A program made the translations under genes and the position numbers. A stretch of 64,000 bases of DNA. Origin: Flavobacterium psychrolimnae. GTDB taxonomy: Bacteria > Bacteroidota > Bacteroidia > Flavobacteriales > Flavobacteriaceae. The stretch is from the NCBI RefSeq assembly GCF_003312425.1, contig NZ_QNUX01000004.1:1-64000 (forward strand), given 5' to 3'. The notes under the pieces were generated by a model that ran no database searches, had not been told where the DNA came from, and was given only the letters and a program-made list of their open reading frames with translations. Shown here in pieces: positions 51,236 through 59,952 of this stretch (position 1 is the stretch's first letter; every line of letters begins with the position of its first letter).

Positions 51236-51318
51236 CTAGCCCTGATGGAAGCGGCATCCTTTTTTGAGAGCCTTTTTGGCGAACAAAAAAGATACAGCGA
51301 ACAGCGGGAAAATGCTCT
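51236..51318 (-). repeat. Dispersed ~80-bp intergenic repeat, copy C
   Basis: Read on the minus strand it starts AGAGCATTTTCCCGCTGTTCG and ends ATCAGGGCTAG, matching copies A and B. Its hairpin arms are ATCTTTTTTG and CAAAAAAGGAT, again with one bulged base. It is intergenic, between aroE and the DUF349 gene. Confidence 0.8.
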
Positions 51319-51367
51319 AAAAAGAAATATTTTGTAACCTAAAATGACAATAAATAAGGGGTTTTAT

Positions 51368-51398
51368 TTTGTATTTTCATACTGCTTTACTATCTTTC
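51368..51398 (+). promoter_or_regulatory. Promoter of the DUF349 gene
   Basis: TTTG (51368-51371), 19 nt, TATCTTTC (51391-51398; 7 of 8 to TANNTTTG), 38 nt before the start codon. Confidence 0.6.
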
Positions 51399-51435
51399 GT
51401 GTTGAATCTAATTAGAAACCTTACACATTGAAAAA

Positions 51436-53448
51436 ATGTTAGAAGAAAAGAACGATAACCTGCTTGAGGCAGATGGAAATTTAGAGCACAAAGCTGTTGA
51501 ATCTAATCAACCAGTACCTGAAAGTTTAGAAAGTGCGTCAATTGAGGAGCCTAGCGATTTTCCGGCAGAGGATAATGTTGTAATTCCATCTGAGGATGAA
51601 GTTGCAAAAACAGAGCCAACTGCTGAGACAGAAAATCAATCGGCCACTGATGCAATAGCAGAATCAAACGCGGAAGAAAGTGAAGATGAAACGCTGAAAG
51701 AGCGCCATGATATACCGATGCAGGATTACGACACTTTGTCACTTGAATCACTGGTTGACGAGCTTAAAAGTTTGGTTTCTAATGAAAAAGCAATGTCGTT
51801 TAAGGATCATATTGAAGAAATTAAAAAAGCATTCTTAGCAAAATACAACCATCTTGTTGAGGAGAAAAAAGAGGAATTCCTTGCAGAAAATCAAGATCCA
51901 AATGAAGATTTTCAATACCATTCTCCGCTGAAAACTCAATTTGATAAATATTATACTCAATTTAGAGATACTAAAAATACCCATTTCAAAAGTTTACAAA
52001 CGAATCTAAAAACTAATTTAGAAAACCGTTTGGCGATTGTTGAAGAGTTAAAGGAACTGATTAACCCTCAGGCAAACATCAAAGACACTTTAAAGCATTT
52101 TAATGATTTAAGAGAACGATGGAAAAATGCAGGACCGATTCCGAAGGATAAATACAACCACGTTTGGAACAACTTCCATTTTCATGTGGAAAATTTCTAC
52201 GACTATTTACACTTGGACCGAGAAGCGAGAGACTTGGATTTCAAACATAACTTAGAGCAAAAACAAAAAATTGTAGCGCGTGTTGAAGAATTGGTAAAAG
52301 AAGCCGATATCAACAAAGCATTCCGAGAATTACAAGATTTACACCGAATCTGGAAAGAAGATATTGGACCGGTTTCCAGAGAACACCGTGATGATATTTG
52401 GAATAAATTTAGCGATTTGACCAAACAAATGCACGATAAACGTGAGGTTTTGTTCGAAAATCAAAGAGGAACAGAACTGGAGAATTTAGAAAAGAAAAAA
52501 GAAATAATTGCTAAAATTGAAGTTTTAGCTATGGAGAAAGTCAATGCTCATGCGCAATGGCTAGCTCAAATAGAAAAAGTTGAAGCCTTAAGAACAGCTT
52601 TTTTCTCTGCAGGAAAAGTACCATCGGAAGTAAATGAGGAAACTTGGGCCGGTTTTAAAACTGCTGTCAGAAACTTTAATTCTTTCAAAAACTCTTTTTA
52701 TAAAGATATTAAGAAAGATCAAAATGACAATTTAAATAAGAAAACAGCGCTTGTTGCCAAAGCTAGAGAATTACAAGAAAGCACTGATTTTGCCGCTACA
52801 ACACCTATCATGAAACAAATTCAAGATGAGTGGAAACAGATAGGTCATGTGCCAAGAAAATATTCAGATAAGATCTGGAAAGAGTTTAAAGATGCTTGTA
52901 ACCATTATTTTGACAAGTTAAAAGAGCAGAAAAACGAAGAGAACAGCGAAGAAGTAGAAGCTTTTGATAATAAAAAAGCCTATTTAGAAACTTTGAGAGA
53001 ATTTCAGTTGACTGGAGACCATAAAACGGATTTAGATGCGATTAAGTTGCATATTGAAACTTGGAAAGGTTTTGGAAAAGTACCTTTTCCAAGAAGGCAT
53101 ATCGAAGGGAAATTCAATAAAATCCTGGATGCACTTTTTGAAAAATTGAGTTTGAGTAAAAAAGATACTGATATGATGCGTTTCGCCAATAGAATGGATC
53201 ATTTATCAGAAAGTCATGATACTCGCAAACTAGATAATGAGAAGATTTTTATTATGCGTAAAATTGACGAAGTACAAAATGAAATTTTCCAATTAGAAAA
53301 CAACATTCAGTTCTTTACCAATACGAGAAATGCAAAAAAAGAAAATTCAATTGTATTAGAAGTCCGCAAAAACATCGCCATTCATAAAGAAAGTCTTGAT
53401 GTTTGGAAAGAAAAACTAAAACAATTGAGAAATTTGAAAATAGAATAA
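51436..53448 (+). CDS. DUF349 domain-containing protein
   Basis: The 670-residue cytoplasmic protein has an acidic low-complexity N-terminal stretch of about 85 residues. Five or so DUF349 helical units follow, each marked by a W-K-x-x-G-P/H-V-P-R/K pattern (RWKNAGPIPKDKYNHVW near 222, IWKEDIGPVSREHRDDIW near 294, EWKQIGHVPRKYSDKIW near 465, TWKGFGKVPFPRRHIEG near 542). The family is largely helical and linked with RNA-related roles in other bacteria, but the function here is unknown. Its own promoter and terminator make it monocistronic. Confidence 0.9.
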   Translation: MLEEKNDNLLEADGNLEHKAVESNQPVPESLESASIEEPSDFPAEDNVVIPSEDEVAKTEPTAETENQSATDAIAESNAEESEDETLKERHDIPMQDYDTLSLESLVDELKSLVSNEKAMSFKDHIEEIKKAFLAKYNHLVEEKKEEFLAENQDPNEDFQYHSPLKTQFDKYYTQFRDTKNTHFKSLQTNLKTNLENRLAIVEELKELINPQANIKDTLKHFNDLRERWKNAGPIPKDKYNHVWNNFHFHVENFYDYLHLDREARDLDFKHNLEQKQKIVARVEELVKEADINKAFRELQDLHRIWKEDIGPVSREHRDDIWNKFSDLTKQMHDKREVLFENQRGTELENLEKKKEIIAKIEVLAMEKVNAHAQWLAQIEKVEALRTAFFSAGKVPSEVNEETWAGFKTAVRNFNSFKNSFYKDIKKDQNDNLNKKTALVAKARELQESTDFAATTPIMKQIQDEWKQIGHVPRKYSDKIWKEFKDACNHYFDKLKEQKNEENSEEVEAFDNKKAYLETLREFQLTGDHKTDLDAIKLHIETWKGFGKVPFPRRHIEGKFNKILDALFEKLSLSKKDTDMMRFANRMDHLSESHDTRKLDNEKIFIMRKIDEVQNEIFQLENNIQFFTNTRNAKKENSIVLEVRKNIAIHKESLDVWKEKLKQLRNLKIE

Positions 53449-53473
53449 ATTTTGATATTATTTTAAAACTATT

Positions 53474-53505
53474 AGCCTCGGACAATATTAGTTCGGGGCT
53501 TTTTT
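53474..53505 (+). terminator. Intrinsic terminator after the DUF349 gene
   Basis: AGCCTCGGAC (53474-53483) pairs with GTTCGGGGCT (53491-53500), with two G-U pairs, then five T. Confidence 0.85.
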
Positions 53506-53592
53506 ATAAAAACGATTTTCTGCATTCAAATTTTAACTTTCATTTATTAGAAATAATTATAGTAATCAACAGCGAAATTTTATTTTTACAAA

Positions 53593-53940
53593 ATGAATTT
53601 GTTTCGAAAAACACTTGTTTTTATTGGACTTTTAATAGTTTTTTTATTTGCTTTTAGTGCAAATGAAGCTACTATTAAAACCATTAAAATAGAAAAGTCA
53701 AATTCTTCATTGTCTGCGAACAGCATTCATTCTTCAGATTTTATACAACCTCAAGTAAGTAATACTTTTACTTCCTATCATAAAACTCCTGATTACACGA
53801 TTGTAAAATATCTGGAAAATTTTCTGAATGTAATTCCGGATTTTAAAATCAGTACATTTTTTATTCGTTTCGCGAAACAAGACATCAATCGATGTGAGAT
53901 GGTTTCGCTGTTACTCTTTCCTTTCCATTTTTTTTGGTGA
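53593..53940 (+). CDS. Hypothetical exported or membrane-anchored protein
   Basis: This 115-residue protein has an N-terminal hydrophobic signal or anchor (MNLFRKTLVFIGLLIVFLFAFSA). The remainder is polar and includes a short hydrophobic C-terminus ending FPFHFFW. I do not recognise the family. The frame overlaps the spurious extension of the upstream region but has normal flavobacterial codon use. A TATTTTTA box (53581-53588; 7 of 8) ends 4 nt before the ATG, which might indicate a leaderless mRNA. The downstream gene at 54053 is also unknown. Confidence 0.6.
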   Translation: MNLFRKTLVFIGLLIVFLFAFSANEATIKTIKIEKSNSSLSANSIHSSDFIQPQVSNTFTSYHKTPDYTIVKYLENFLNVIPDFKISTFFIRFAKQDINRCEMVSLLLFPFHFFW

Positions 53941-54052
53941 ATTGAAACACTGATTTCGTAAATTGAAGATATAGTATCTTCCCTTTTGAATTGATTTCCT
54001 TTAGATTTCAGTTTAACTTATCATGTTTTACAAATAACTAAAAAAATAAAAA

Positions 54053-54529
54053 ATGGACACTTCCGTAACTATAATTGGACTAATATTAACTTTATTAATT
54101 GCCATTCCTCTATTCTATTCCATGAGGTCATCTTCAATTAACAAAGCAAAAATTGAAGCCATAAAAACCAAATTCAGCCAAAACAATCACTTTACTTTTG
54201 AATTGACTGAAACGCAAAACAAAAAAGTCTTGGCTTTAGACGAAAAAAATAAAGGTTTTCTTTTGATTGATTTTAATGCAAAAGAAGAAGTTGTTTCTTT
54301 TGTTGATTTAAATACAATTCAATCTTGCAAACTGATTCCAACTACGGAAAATAATAGTGATACAATTGTAAAAATTGAATTTGAATTTCAATACAAAGAT
54401 GGCAAAAAAACAGAGTTTATACCGTTTTACAAAATTGAGAATGATCAAATTGGTCAAGTTTGTTTATATGAAGATCATCAACTTGCCAAAAAATGGACTA
54501 AAATGATTCAGGATTGCATAGCGATGTAA
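54053..54529 (+). CDS. Hypothetical protein with N-terminal membrane anchor
   Basis: The 158-residue protein has a membrane segment at about residues 5-25 (VTIIGLILTLLIAIPLFYSM). A soluble domain follows in which alternating hydrophobic strands (KGFLLIDFNAKEEVVSFVDLNTIQSCKLI) resemble a PH-like or DUF fold, plus a C-terminal helix (LAKKWTKMIQDCIAM). I cannot name the family. It precedes the hemN promoter region and ends before a terminator, so it is not part of the cbb3 regulon. Confidence 0.7.
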   Translation: MDTSVTIIGLILTLLIAIPLFYSMRSSSINKAKIEAIKTKFSQNNHFTFELTETQNKKVLALDEKNKGFLLIDFNAKEEVVSFVDLNTIQSCKLIPTTENNSDTIVKIEFEFQYKDGKKTEFIPFYKIENDQIGQVCLYEDHQLAKKWTKMIQDCIAM

Positions 54530-54550
54530 ACAATTAATTTATTCTGTACA

Positions 54551-54576
54551 AGAGGCTTTTAAAGCCTCTTTTTTTT
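54551..54576 (+). terminator. Intrinsic terminator
   Basis: AGAGGCTTT (54551-54559) pairs with AAAGCCTCT (54561-54569), followed by T, directly after the unknown gene and before the hemN promoter. Confidence 0.85.
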
Positions 54577-54594
54577 GCAAAAGGTTTCTTCAAT

Positions 54595-54638
54595 ATGATA
54601 ATTATCATTTTAATAGTTGAGTAGTCGTTCTACTTTTG
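54595..54638 (+). promoter_or_regulatory. hemN promoter with Crp/Fnr-type palindrome
   Basis: The perfect palindrome ATGATAATTATCAT (54595-54608) has its centre 36.5 bp upstream of the last base of the -7 box TACTTTTG (54631-54638, exact TANNTTTG; TTTT 19 nt upstream). With a transcription start about 5 nt after the box, the site is near -41.5, the usual position for a class II activator of the Crp/Fnr family. The ccoS promoter has the same layout. Confidence 0.75.
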
Positions 54639-54660
54639 AACAACGATAAATGATTTTGCC

Positions 54661-56025
54661 ATGAAAAATTCCTTGATACAAAAATACAATGTTCCGGGAC
54701 CAAGATACACCAGTTATCCAACGGTTCCCTATTGGGATGAAACTGATTTTTCAGATGAAATATGGGCTGAAACGCTAAAAAAATCCTTTCAAGCGAGTAA
54801 TTCTTCAGAAGGTATTAGTTTGTATATCCATTTGCCTTTTTGCGAAAGCTTATGTACTTTTTGTGGCTGTAACAAGCGTATCACCAAAAATCACGGCGTT
54901 GAAAATCCATATATAGAAGCAGTTTTGAAAGAATGGACCTTATATTGTAAGATTCTTGGAGAAAAACCAACTATAAAAGAGATTCATTTGGGTGGTGGAA
55001 CTCCCACTTTTTTTTCTACCAAAAATTTAGAGGATTTAATAAATGGTATTTTTGTTCATGCCAAAAAAGCCAAAGATTATGAATTTAGTTTTGAAGGCCA
55101 TCCGAATAACACAACTCACGAACATTTGCAAAAGCTTTACGATTTAGGTTTTAGAAGAGTAAGTTTTGGCGTTCAGGATTATTCCGAGAAAGTACAAAAA
55201 GCAATTCACCGTTTACAGCCTTTTCATAATGTGGCAAAAGTTACGTTTTGGGCCAGAGAAATTGGGTATACTTCCATAGGTCACGATATCATTTTTGGAC
55301 TGCCTTTTCAGGAAATAGAGGATGTAATTGATACGATTGAAAAAACAAAATCATTACAACCCGACCGTTTGGCATTTTATAGTTACGCGCACGTTCCTTG
55401 GATTAAAGGCAATGGACAGCGGGGTTTTAACGATGAAGACATTCCAAAAGATGATAAAAAGAGAATGCTTTATGAAACAGGTAAAAAATTATTATTTGAA
55501 AATGGCTATCATGAAATAGGAATGGATCATTTCGCATTGAAGACAGACAGTTTATACGATGCTTTCCAAAATGGCACATTGCACCGTAATTTCATGGGCT
55601 ACAGTTCATCCAAAACACAATTAATGATTGGATTGGGAGTTTCTTCCATCAGTGACAGTTGGTTTAGTTTTGCACAGAATGTTAAAAATTTGGAAGATTA
55701 TTATCAAATATTAGAATGGAACAAATTACCGGTTTTTAGAGGGCATTTATTGACCGATGAAGACCTCATCATCCGAAAACACATTCTGAATTTAATGTGC
55801 CAATTTGAAACTTCCTGGGAAACCAAAGAGGGTTATTTCAATGAAATTCCAGAGGTTATACTTCAGTTGAAAGAGATGGAAAACGACGGATTACTTATAA
55901 TTAAAGACAATGGAATTGCCGTTACTGAAAAAGGAAAGCCTTATGTTCGGAATATTTGTATGGCATTCGATTTACGCTTGAAAAGAAAAGCGCCGGAAAC
56001 CGAATTGTTTTCGATGACAATTTAA
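54661..56025 (+). CDS. hemN: Oxygen-independent coproporphyrinogen III oxidase
   Basis: The 454-residue radical-SAM protein has the HemN cysteine motif CESLCTFCGC (C61, C65, C68 for the 4Fe-4S cluster, C70 extra), GGGTPTFF near 112-119, and the C-terminal HemN domain (HFMGYSS-like HRNFMGYSSSKTQLMIGLG). It converts coproporphyrinogen III to protoporphyrinogen IX without oxygen, for haem under low-oxygen growth. It is linked by its promoter site to the cbb3 genes that follow on the other strand. Convergent with the SafE-like gene across a bidirectional terminator. Confidence 0.95.
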   Translation: MKNSLIQKYNVPGPRYTSYPTVPYWDETDFSDEIWAETLKKSFQASNSSEGISLYIHLPFCESLCTFCGCNKRITKNHGVENPYIEAVLKEWTLYCKILGEKPTIKEIHLGGGTPTFFSTKNLEDLINGIFVHAKKAKDYEFSFEGHPNNTTHEHLQKLYDLGFRRVSFGVQDYSEKVQKAIHRLQPFHNVAKVTFWAREIGYTSIGHDIIFGLPFQEIEDVIDTIEKTKSLQPDRLAFYSYAHVPWIKGNGQRGFNDEDIPKDDKKRMLYETGKKLLFENGYHEIGMDHFALKTDSLYDAFQNGTLHRNFMGYSSSKTQLMIGLGVSSISDSWFSFAQNVKNLEDYYQILEWNKLPVFRGHLLTDEDLIIRKHILNLMCQFETSWETKEGYFNEIPEVILQLKEMENDGLLIIKDNGIAVTEKGKPYVRNICMAFDLRLKRKAPETELFSMTI

Positions 56026-56047
56026 TGTTTCTCAATCTTACAAAATA

Positions 56048-56075
56048 AAAAAGCACGCCTAGCAGCGTGCTTTTT
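56048..56075. terminator. Bidirectional intrinsic terminator
   Basis: AAAAAGCACGC (56048-56058) pairs with GCGTGCTTTTT (56065-56075), between hemN and the cbb3 operon end. Confidence 0.9.
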
Positions 56076-56096
56076 CTATGCTAAACTATTAGAAAA

Positions 56097-56798
56097 TTAG
56101 TGACAATTTGGATCGGCTTGAATAAATAAACTCATATTGGATGGCGAAATATAAGGAATTCCTAATCCCAATCCTCTCAAAATAAATAAGCAGCCAATAC
56201 ATACCGCAACATAAGGAATTGCTTTTTGGATTCGGTTTCGAATAGGAATTGTGAGATATGAATTGATATACACAACGCTGCTCATCATAGGAACGGTTCC
56301 TAATCCGAATAGAATCATATACAGAACACCCAAACTTTCACTTTGCATGGCAATAGCACCAAACAAGGCCACATAAACCATTCCGCAAGGCAAAAAGCCA
56401 TTCAGTAAACCAATAGTAAAAAGGGATTTGTAACTTTTGTTTCTAAACTGACTTCCTAAAGCTGTTTTTATTTTTGAAATTAATTTAAAAACCGGTTTTG
56501 AAAAATTGTATTTCGCAAAAATTTTCTCCGGAGTCAAAACTACTAAGATCATGGCTACACCAATAAATATAGATAAATTCTGTTGTAAACCGGCCAAGAA
56601 GAAACCTTTTCCAAGCAGTCCAAAAACAAAGCCTATTGTCGCATACGCCGTTAATCTTCCTAAATGATAAGTAATGATTTGAGTTGCTTTTTTAGTCTGA
56701 TTCGTTCTGTCCACAGGCAACATCATAGCAATAGGACCACACATACCGATGCAGTGAAAACTACTTATTAAACCGAAAATGAAGGCAGTATAAAGCAT
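56097..56798 (-). CDS. Sulfite exporter TauE/SafE family protein (cbb3-associated)
   Basis: The 233-residue integral membrane protein has about six hydrophobic segments. The motif SSFHCIGMCGPIAMMLP near residues 12-28 and LLNGFLPCGMVYVAL near 131-145 mark the subgroup that regularly follows cbb3 oxidase genes. The conserved Cys and His suggest metal (copper) handling during oxidase assembly; that role is inferred from context and family. Last gene of the minus-strand cbb3 cluster, followed by a terminator. Confidence 0.85.
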   Translation of the reverse strand: MLYTAFIFGLISSFHCIGMCGPIAMMLPVDRTNQTKKATQIITYHLGRLTAYATIGFVFGLLGKGFFLAGLQQNLSIFIGVAMILVVLTPEKIFAKYNFSKPVFKLISKIKTALGSQFRNKSYKSLFTIGLLNGFLPCGMVYVALFGAIAMQSESLGVLYMILFGLGTVPMMSSVVYINSYLTIPIRNRIQKAIPYVAVCIGCLFILRGLGLGIPYISPSNMSLFIQADPNCH

Positions 56799-56870
56799 TT
56801 TTTTATTCTAATGTTAAAGTTAAAAGGGCTTAAAGCCAATTGATGTACTTTAAAACTTTTTACTGTAAGA

Positions 56871-57323
56871 CTAATTAATATATATCGTTTCTTTAGTCAA
56901 ATACGATTTTCCATCGTATTGCCATTCCATATTAATGTCCCATCGACCGCCTGCCAAACTTTTTTTAGGTATGAGCAAAGTAGTAGCATCAGATAGTGAA
57001 ATTGGAATTTCAAAATCTAATTTTTTGTTAGACGGTCTATAAAGGGACACTTTACCTTTGATATTTTTTGGATCAAAAACTTTTGGAAATACTATTTCAA
57101 TTCCATTTGAAACATTGTTAATTGTAGGTTTTTGAGCCAAATCAGCTGCATTTTGTACACGAGCCATTTCATCTCCAAAATGTGCATCATGTTTATAATA
57201 TTCTTCTACAACTAACTCATTATCGTATTTTGAATCGGATTGAACCGTAAAAACAAAAAACAAAATAAAGGTCATAAACAAACCAAAAGCGATTACGATT
57301 CCTGTTCCCCAGCTTATTTTCAT
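56871..57323 (-). CDS. ccoH: FixH/CcoH family protein
   Basis: The 150-residue protein has an N-terminal membrane anchor (about residues 6-27: GTGIVIAFGLFMTFILFFVFTV) and an external beta domain ending WDINMEWQYDGKSYLTKETIYI, as in FixH. FixH/CcoH assists assembly and stability of the cbb3 oxidase with CcoG and CcoI. It is 41 nt downstream of ccoG. Confidence 0.88.
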   Translation of the reverse strand: MKISWGTGIVIAFGLFMTFILFFVFTVQSDSKYDNELVVEEYYKHDAHFGDEMARVQNAADLAQKPTINNVSNGIEIVFPKVFDPKNIKGKVSLYRPSNKKLDFEIPISLSDATTLLIPKKSLAGGRWDINMEWQYDGKSYLTKETIYIN

Positions 57324-57364
57324 GATATTATATTTATTTTTTTGAAACTTGAATTAGATAATTA

Positions 57365-58783
57365 TTAATCAAAACTACGCGGACTTAAAAAATTAGTGGT
57401 CGCCGTTTCAATTTTTTTGTTTCCATTATACACCTCAATTTTCAATTTTGTTTTATCACTATCCAATAAATTTTGGTTGATTTCAACAAACAAGGTTCCA
57501 CCATTCATCCCTTGTTTGGGCACTTTTAATTCTTGTTTTCCAACCACTTTCAAAGTTCCATTTATTCCAACAAGTTTAAAATGAATATCATCAAAGTCAT
57601 TATTTGTTTTATTGATGATTTTAAAAGTATAAATGTTACTGATATTTTCGCCTTTGTGCTGAAACAGTTGTCCTGGCAGTCTTAAAATACTCGCTTCAAC
57701 ATCTGAACGCAAGAACAATAATCCAATTAAAATTCCTGTCAAAATGAACAATACGGCTGAATAGCCTTTCATTCTAGGCGTAAACTTGAACTTTACTTTT
57801 TTCTCAATTTCATCTTCTGAAGCGTATCGAATTAGTCCCTTTGGCAAACCAACGCTATCCATAATCGTGTCGCATTCATCAATACAAGCGGTGCAATTAA
57901 TGCATTCCATTTGTGTCCCGTTACGGATGTCAATTCCGGTTGGACAAACATTTACACATTGTTTACAATCGATGCAATCGCCTTTTCCAGTAGTCGCTCT
58001 GTCTTCTTGCTTGTTGAATTTAGCACGGCCTGCTTCTTTTTCGCCACGAACAAAATCGTACGCAACATTTATAGATTTATCATCTAATAAAACGCCTTGC
58101 AATCTTCCGTAAGGACAAGCTATGATACAAACCTGTTCTCTAAACCAAGCAAAAATAAAATAGAAAACTCCTGTAAAGATGAATAAAGAAACCAAAGTAC
58201 TAACATGGTTTTCAGGCCCTTCTTCAATCATCAAAAGCAACTTGTCACTACTGATAAGATATGCTAGAAACACATTGGCAATGAAAAAAGAAATGATTAG
58301 GAAAATAGTCCATTTTATGCCTTTCTTTCTGATCTTCTCTGCATTCCATTCTTGTTTTTCCAAACGAATTTGGGCACCACGATCGCCTTCAATCCAATAT
58401 TCTATTCTGCGGAAAACCATTTCTAAAAAAATGGTCTGCGGACAAATCCATCCACAAAATATCCGTCCAAAAATTACGGTAAAAAGAATGACGAAAACGA
58501 CGCCAATAATCATAAAAAGAACGAAAAGATAAATATCCTGAGGCCAAAAAGGAAATCCGAATATATTAAATCGGCGCTCCAGTATATTGAACATCATGAA
58601 CTGATTCCCATTTATCTTCAAAAAAGGATTAGCAACAAGTACAATCAGTAAAAAATAACTCACCCATTTCCTGTAATCATAGAACTTTCCCGAAGGTTTT
58701 TTGGGGAAAATGAATTTTCTATTTCCTTCTTCATCAATAGTTCCAATGGTATCTCTAAACGCTTCGTCTGGTAATTTTGACAT
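57365..58783 (-). CDS. ccoG: cbb3 oxidase accessory protein CcoG (FixG)
   Basis: The 472-residue membrane protein has about five hydrophobic segments and a FCGWICPQTIF motif near residue 107. Two 4Fe-4S ferredoxin motifs follow near 265-303 (CIDCKQCVNVCP and CINCTACIDECD), then a C-terminal immunoglobulin-like domain. CcoG reduces Cu(II) for cbb3 oxidase metallation in studied bacteria. It lies 66 nt after ccoP in the cluster. Confidence 0.95.
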   Translation of the reverse strand: MSKLPDEAFRDTIGTIDEEGNRKFIFPKKPSGKFYDYRKWVSYFLLIVLVANPFLKINGNQFMMFNILERRFNIFGFPFWPQDIYLFVLFMIIGVVFVILFTVIFGRIFCGWICPQTIFLEMVFRRIEYWIEGDRGAQIRLEKQEWNAEKIRKKGIKWTIFLIISFFIANVFLAYLISSDKLLLMIEEGPENHVSTLVSLFIFTGVFYFIFAWFREQVCIIACPYGRLQGVLLDDKSINVAYDFVRGEKEAGRAKFNKQEDRATTGKGDCIDCKQCVNVCPTGIDIRNGTQMECINCTACIDECDTIMDSVGLPKGLIRYASEDEIEKKVKFKFTPRMKGYSAVLFILTGILIGLLFLRSDVEASILRLPGQLFQHKGENISNIYTFKIINKTNNDFDDIHFKLVGINGTLKVVGKQELKVPKQGMNGGTLFVEINQNLLDSDKTKLKIEVYNGNKKIETATTNFLSPRSFD

Positions 58784-58849
58784 TTTTTTTTATTTAAAAC
58801 ACAAGTTCAAAATAATTATTAAGCTAAATAAAACGTGTGTTTCTAATTG

Positions 58850-59749
58850 TTATTTAACTGCAACAGTAACATTTTCTTCTACCCAAACCTCACCTTCCGG
58901 AGCTTTAGCATCAGGTGGATTACTTCCTTTTAAGGATAAAATATAACTGGCAACTTTCTGCATTTCTTTAGGTTTCAATGTACCTTTCCAAGAAATCATT
59001 CCTTTTCCGTCACGTCCACCATTTACCAGCGTATGAAATACATTTTTTATTCCGCCACCTAAAATCCATTGGTCATCCGTAAGGTTTGGTCCAATTTGTC
59101 CTCCACCGTCAGCTCTGTGACAGGCTGCACAATTTGTTGTGAAAATTTCTTTTCCAGCTGCTAAATCCGCCGGATCTGTAAGTAAGGTCACTGTTTTTTC
59201 ATCCATCATGTCTGGTGCAGTTTTCATGTATTCTGCAATATCAATTTTGGCTTGAGCCACTTCTTTCTTAAGCTCCATTTCCTGATTGTCAGCACCTAGT
59301 ACTTCAAATCGCACCATATAAACAACTCCAAAGATGATACAAGCATAAAATAGGTACACCCACCATGGCGGCAAATTGTTGTCTAATTCTTTGATACCGT
59401 CGTAATCGTGGTCCAATAACAACTGATCTTCATTATCCAACGACTCTGTTTTAGTCAATTTCGTCATCAATTTCTTGTACCATTCACTATCCTTGAAACT
59501 CAAATCACTTGCTAGATTTAATTGGGCTTTTTGTTCCTCGGTCAATAATTGATATGTAATATTATCAACTGCACTCACGGTAATTTCTATTGCTATCAAA
59601 AGGAAAAGAAACACGAATAAGAATACGGAAACCATTGGGAATTTTATAAAAGCAGGTCTGTCTCCTGAGTCTATGAAGTATTCCATTGCCATAAATACAG
59701 CGAAGAAAATAACAGGTACCCTAACGTATGCTGGAATTAATTTTTTCAT
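58850..59749 (-). CDS. ccoP: cbb3 oxidase subunit III, CcoP
   Basis: The 299-residue protein has two membrane segments (about 7-27 and 39-60), a third at about 130-148, and one cytochrome c domain with C207xxC210-H211. Axial Met is probably in the GMISW segment. Proteobacterial CcoP carries two c-type haems; only one CxxCH is present here. The N-terminal part is longer than usual. It receives electrons and passes them to CcoNO. Followed by ccoG. Confidence 0.93.
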   Translation of the reverse strand: MKKLIPAYVRVPVIFFAVFMAMEYFIDSGDRPAFIKFPMVSVFLFVFLFLLIAIEITVSAVDNITYQLLTEEQKAQLNLASDLSFKDSEWYKKLMTKLTKTESLDNEDQLLLDHDYDGIKELDNNLPPWWVYLFYACIIFGVVYMVRFEVLGADNQEMELKKEVAQAKIDIAEYMKTAPDMMDEKTVTLLTDPADLAAGKEIFTTNCAACHRADGGGQIGPNLTDDQWILGGGIKNVFHTLVNGGRDGKGMISWKGTLKPKEMQKVASYILSLKGSNPPDAKAPEGEVWVEENVTVAVK

Positions 59750-59776
59750 TTTCTAAATTTTAAAAAATTATACTAT

Positions 59777-59947
59777 TTAGTTGTCTCTCAATGGAATTTG
59801 ACTTAATTCACTAATCGTTTCTTTTTTATATGAGAACACCCATAAACCAAGGCCTACGAAAAAGACGAAAAAAATCAATAAGGATAAGATGGGATAAATC
59901 GCCACACCTTCAATCGTTTCCATATTATGTTTTATTTGTTCGAACAT
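59777..59947 (-). CDS. ccoQ: cbb3 oxidase small subunit, CcoQ (FixQ)
   Basis: This 56-residue frame was found by reading the gap between ccoP and ccoNO. It starts MFEQIKHNMETIEGVAIYPI, has one membrane segment (ILSLLIFFVFFVGLGLWVFSY, about 20-40) and a polar end (KKETISELSQIPLRDN). Size, topology and position match CcoQ, which stabilises the core complex. It begins 5 nt after ccoNO and ends 27 nt before ccoP. Confidence 0.88.
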   Translation of the reverse strand: MFEQIKHNMETIEGVAIYPILSLLIFFVFFVGLGLWVFSYKKETISELSQIPLRDN

Positions 59948-59952
59948 GACTT

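Larger units (their letters stand above)
51115..51435. other. Intergenic region with terminator, repeat copy C and DUF349 promoter
   Basis: All recognisable content is listed separately: terminator 51158-51185, repeat copy C 51236-51318 and promoter 51368-51398. No ORF or RNA gene was seen in the remaining AT-rich sequence. Confidence 0.7.

Noticed and set aside
53403..53657. 84-codon frame overlapping the end of the DUF349 gene
   Set aside because: It runs through the DUF349 terminator and the start of the next gene, with no domain or conserved feature.
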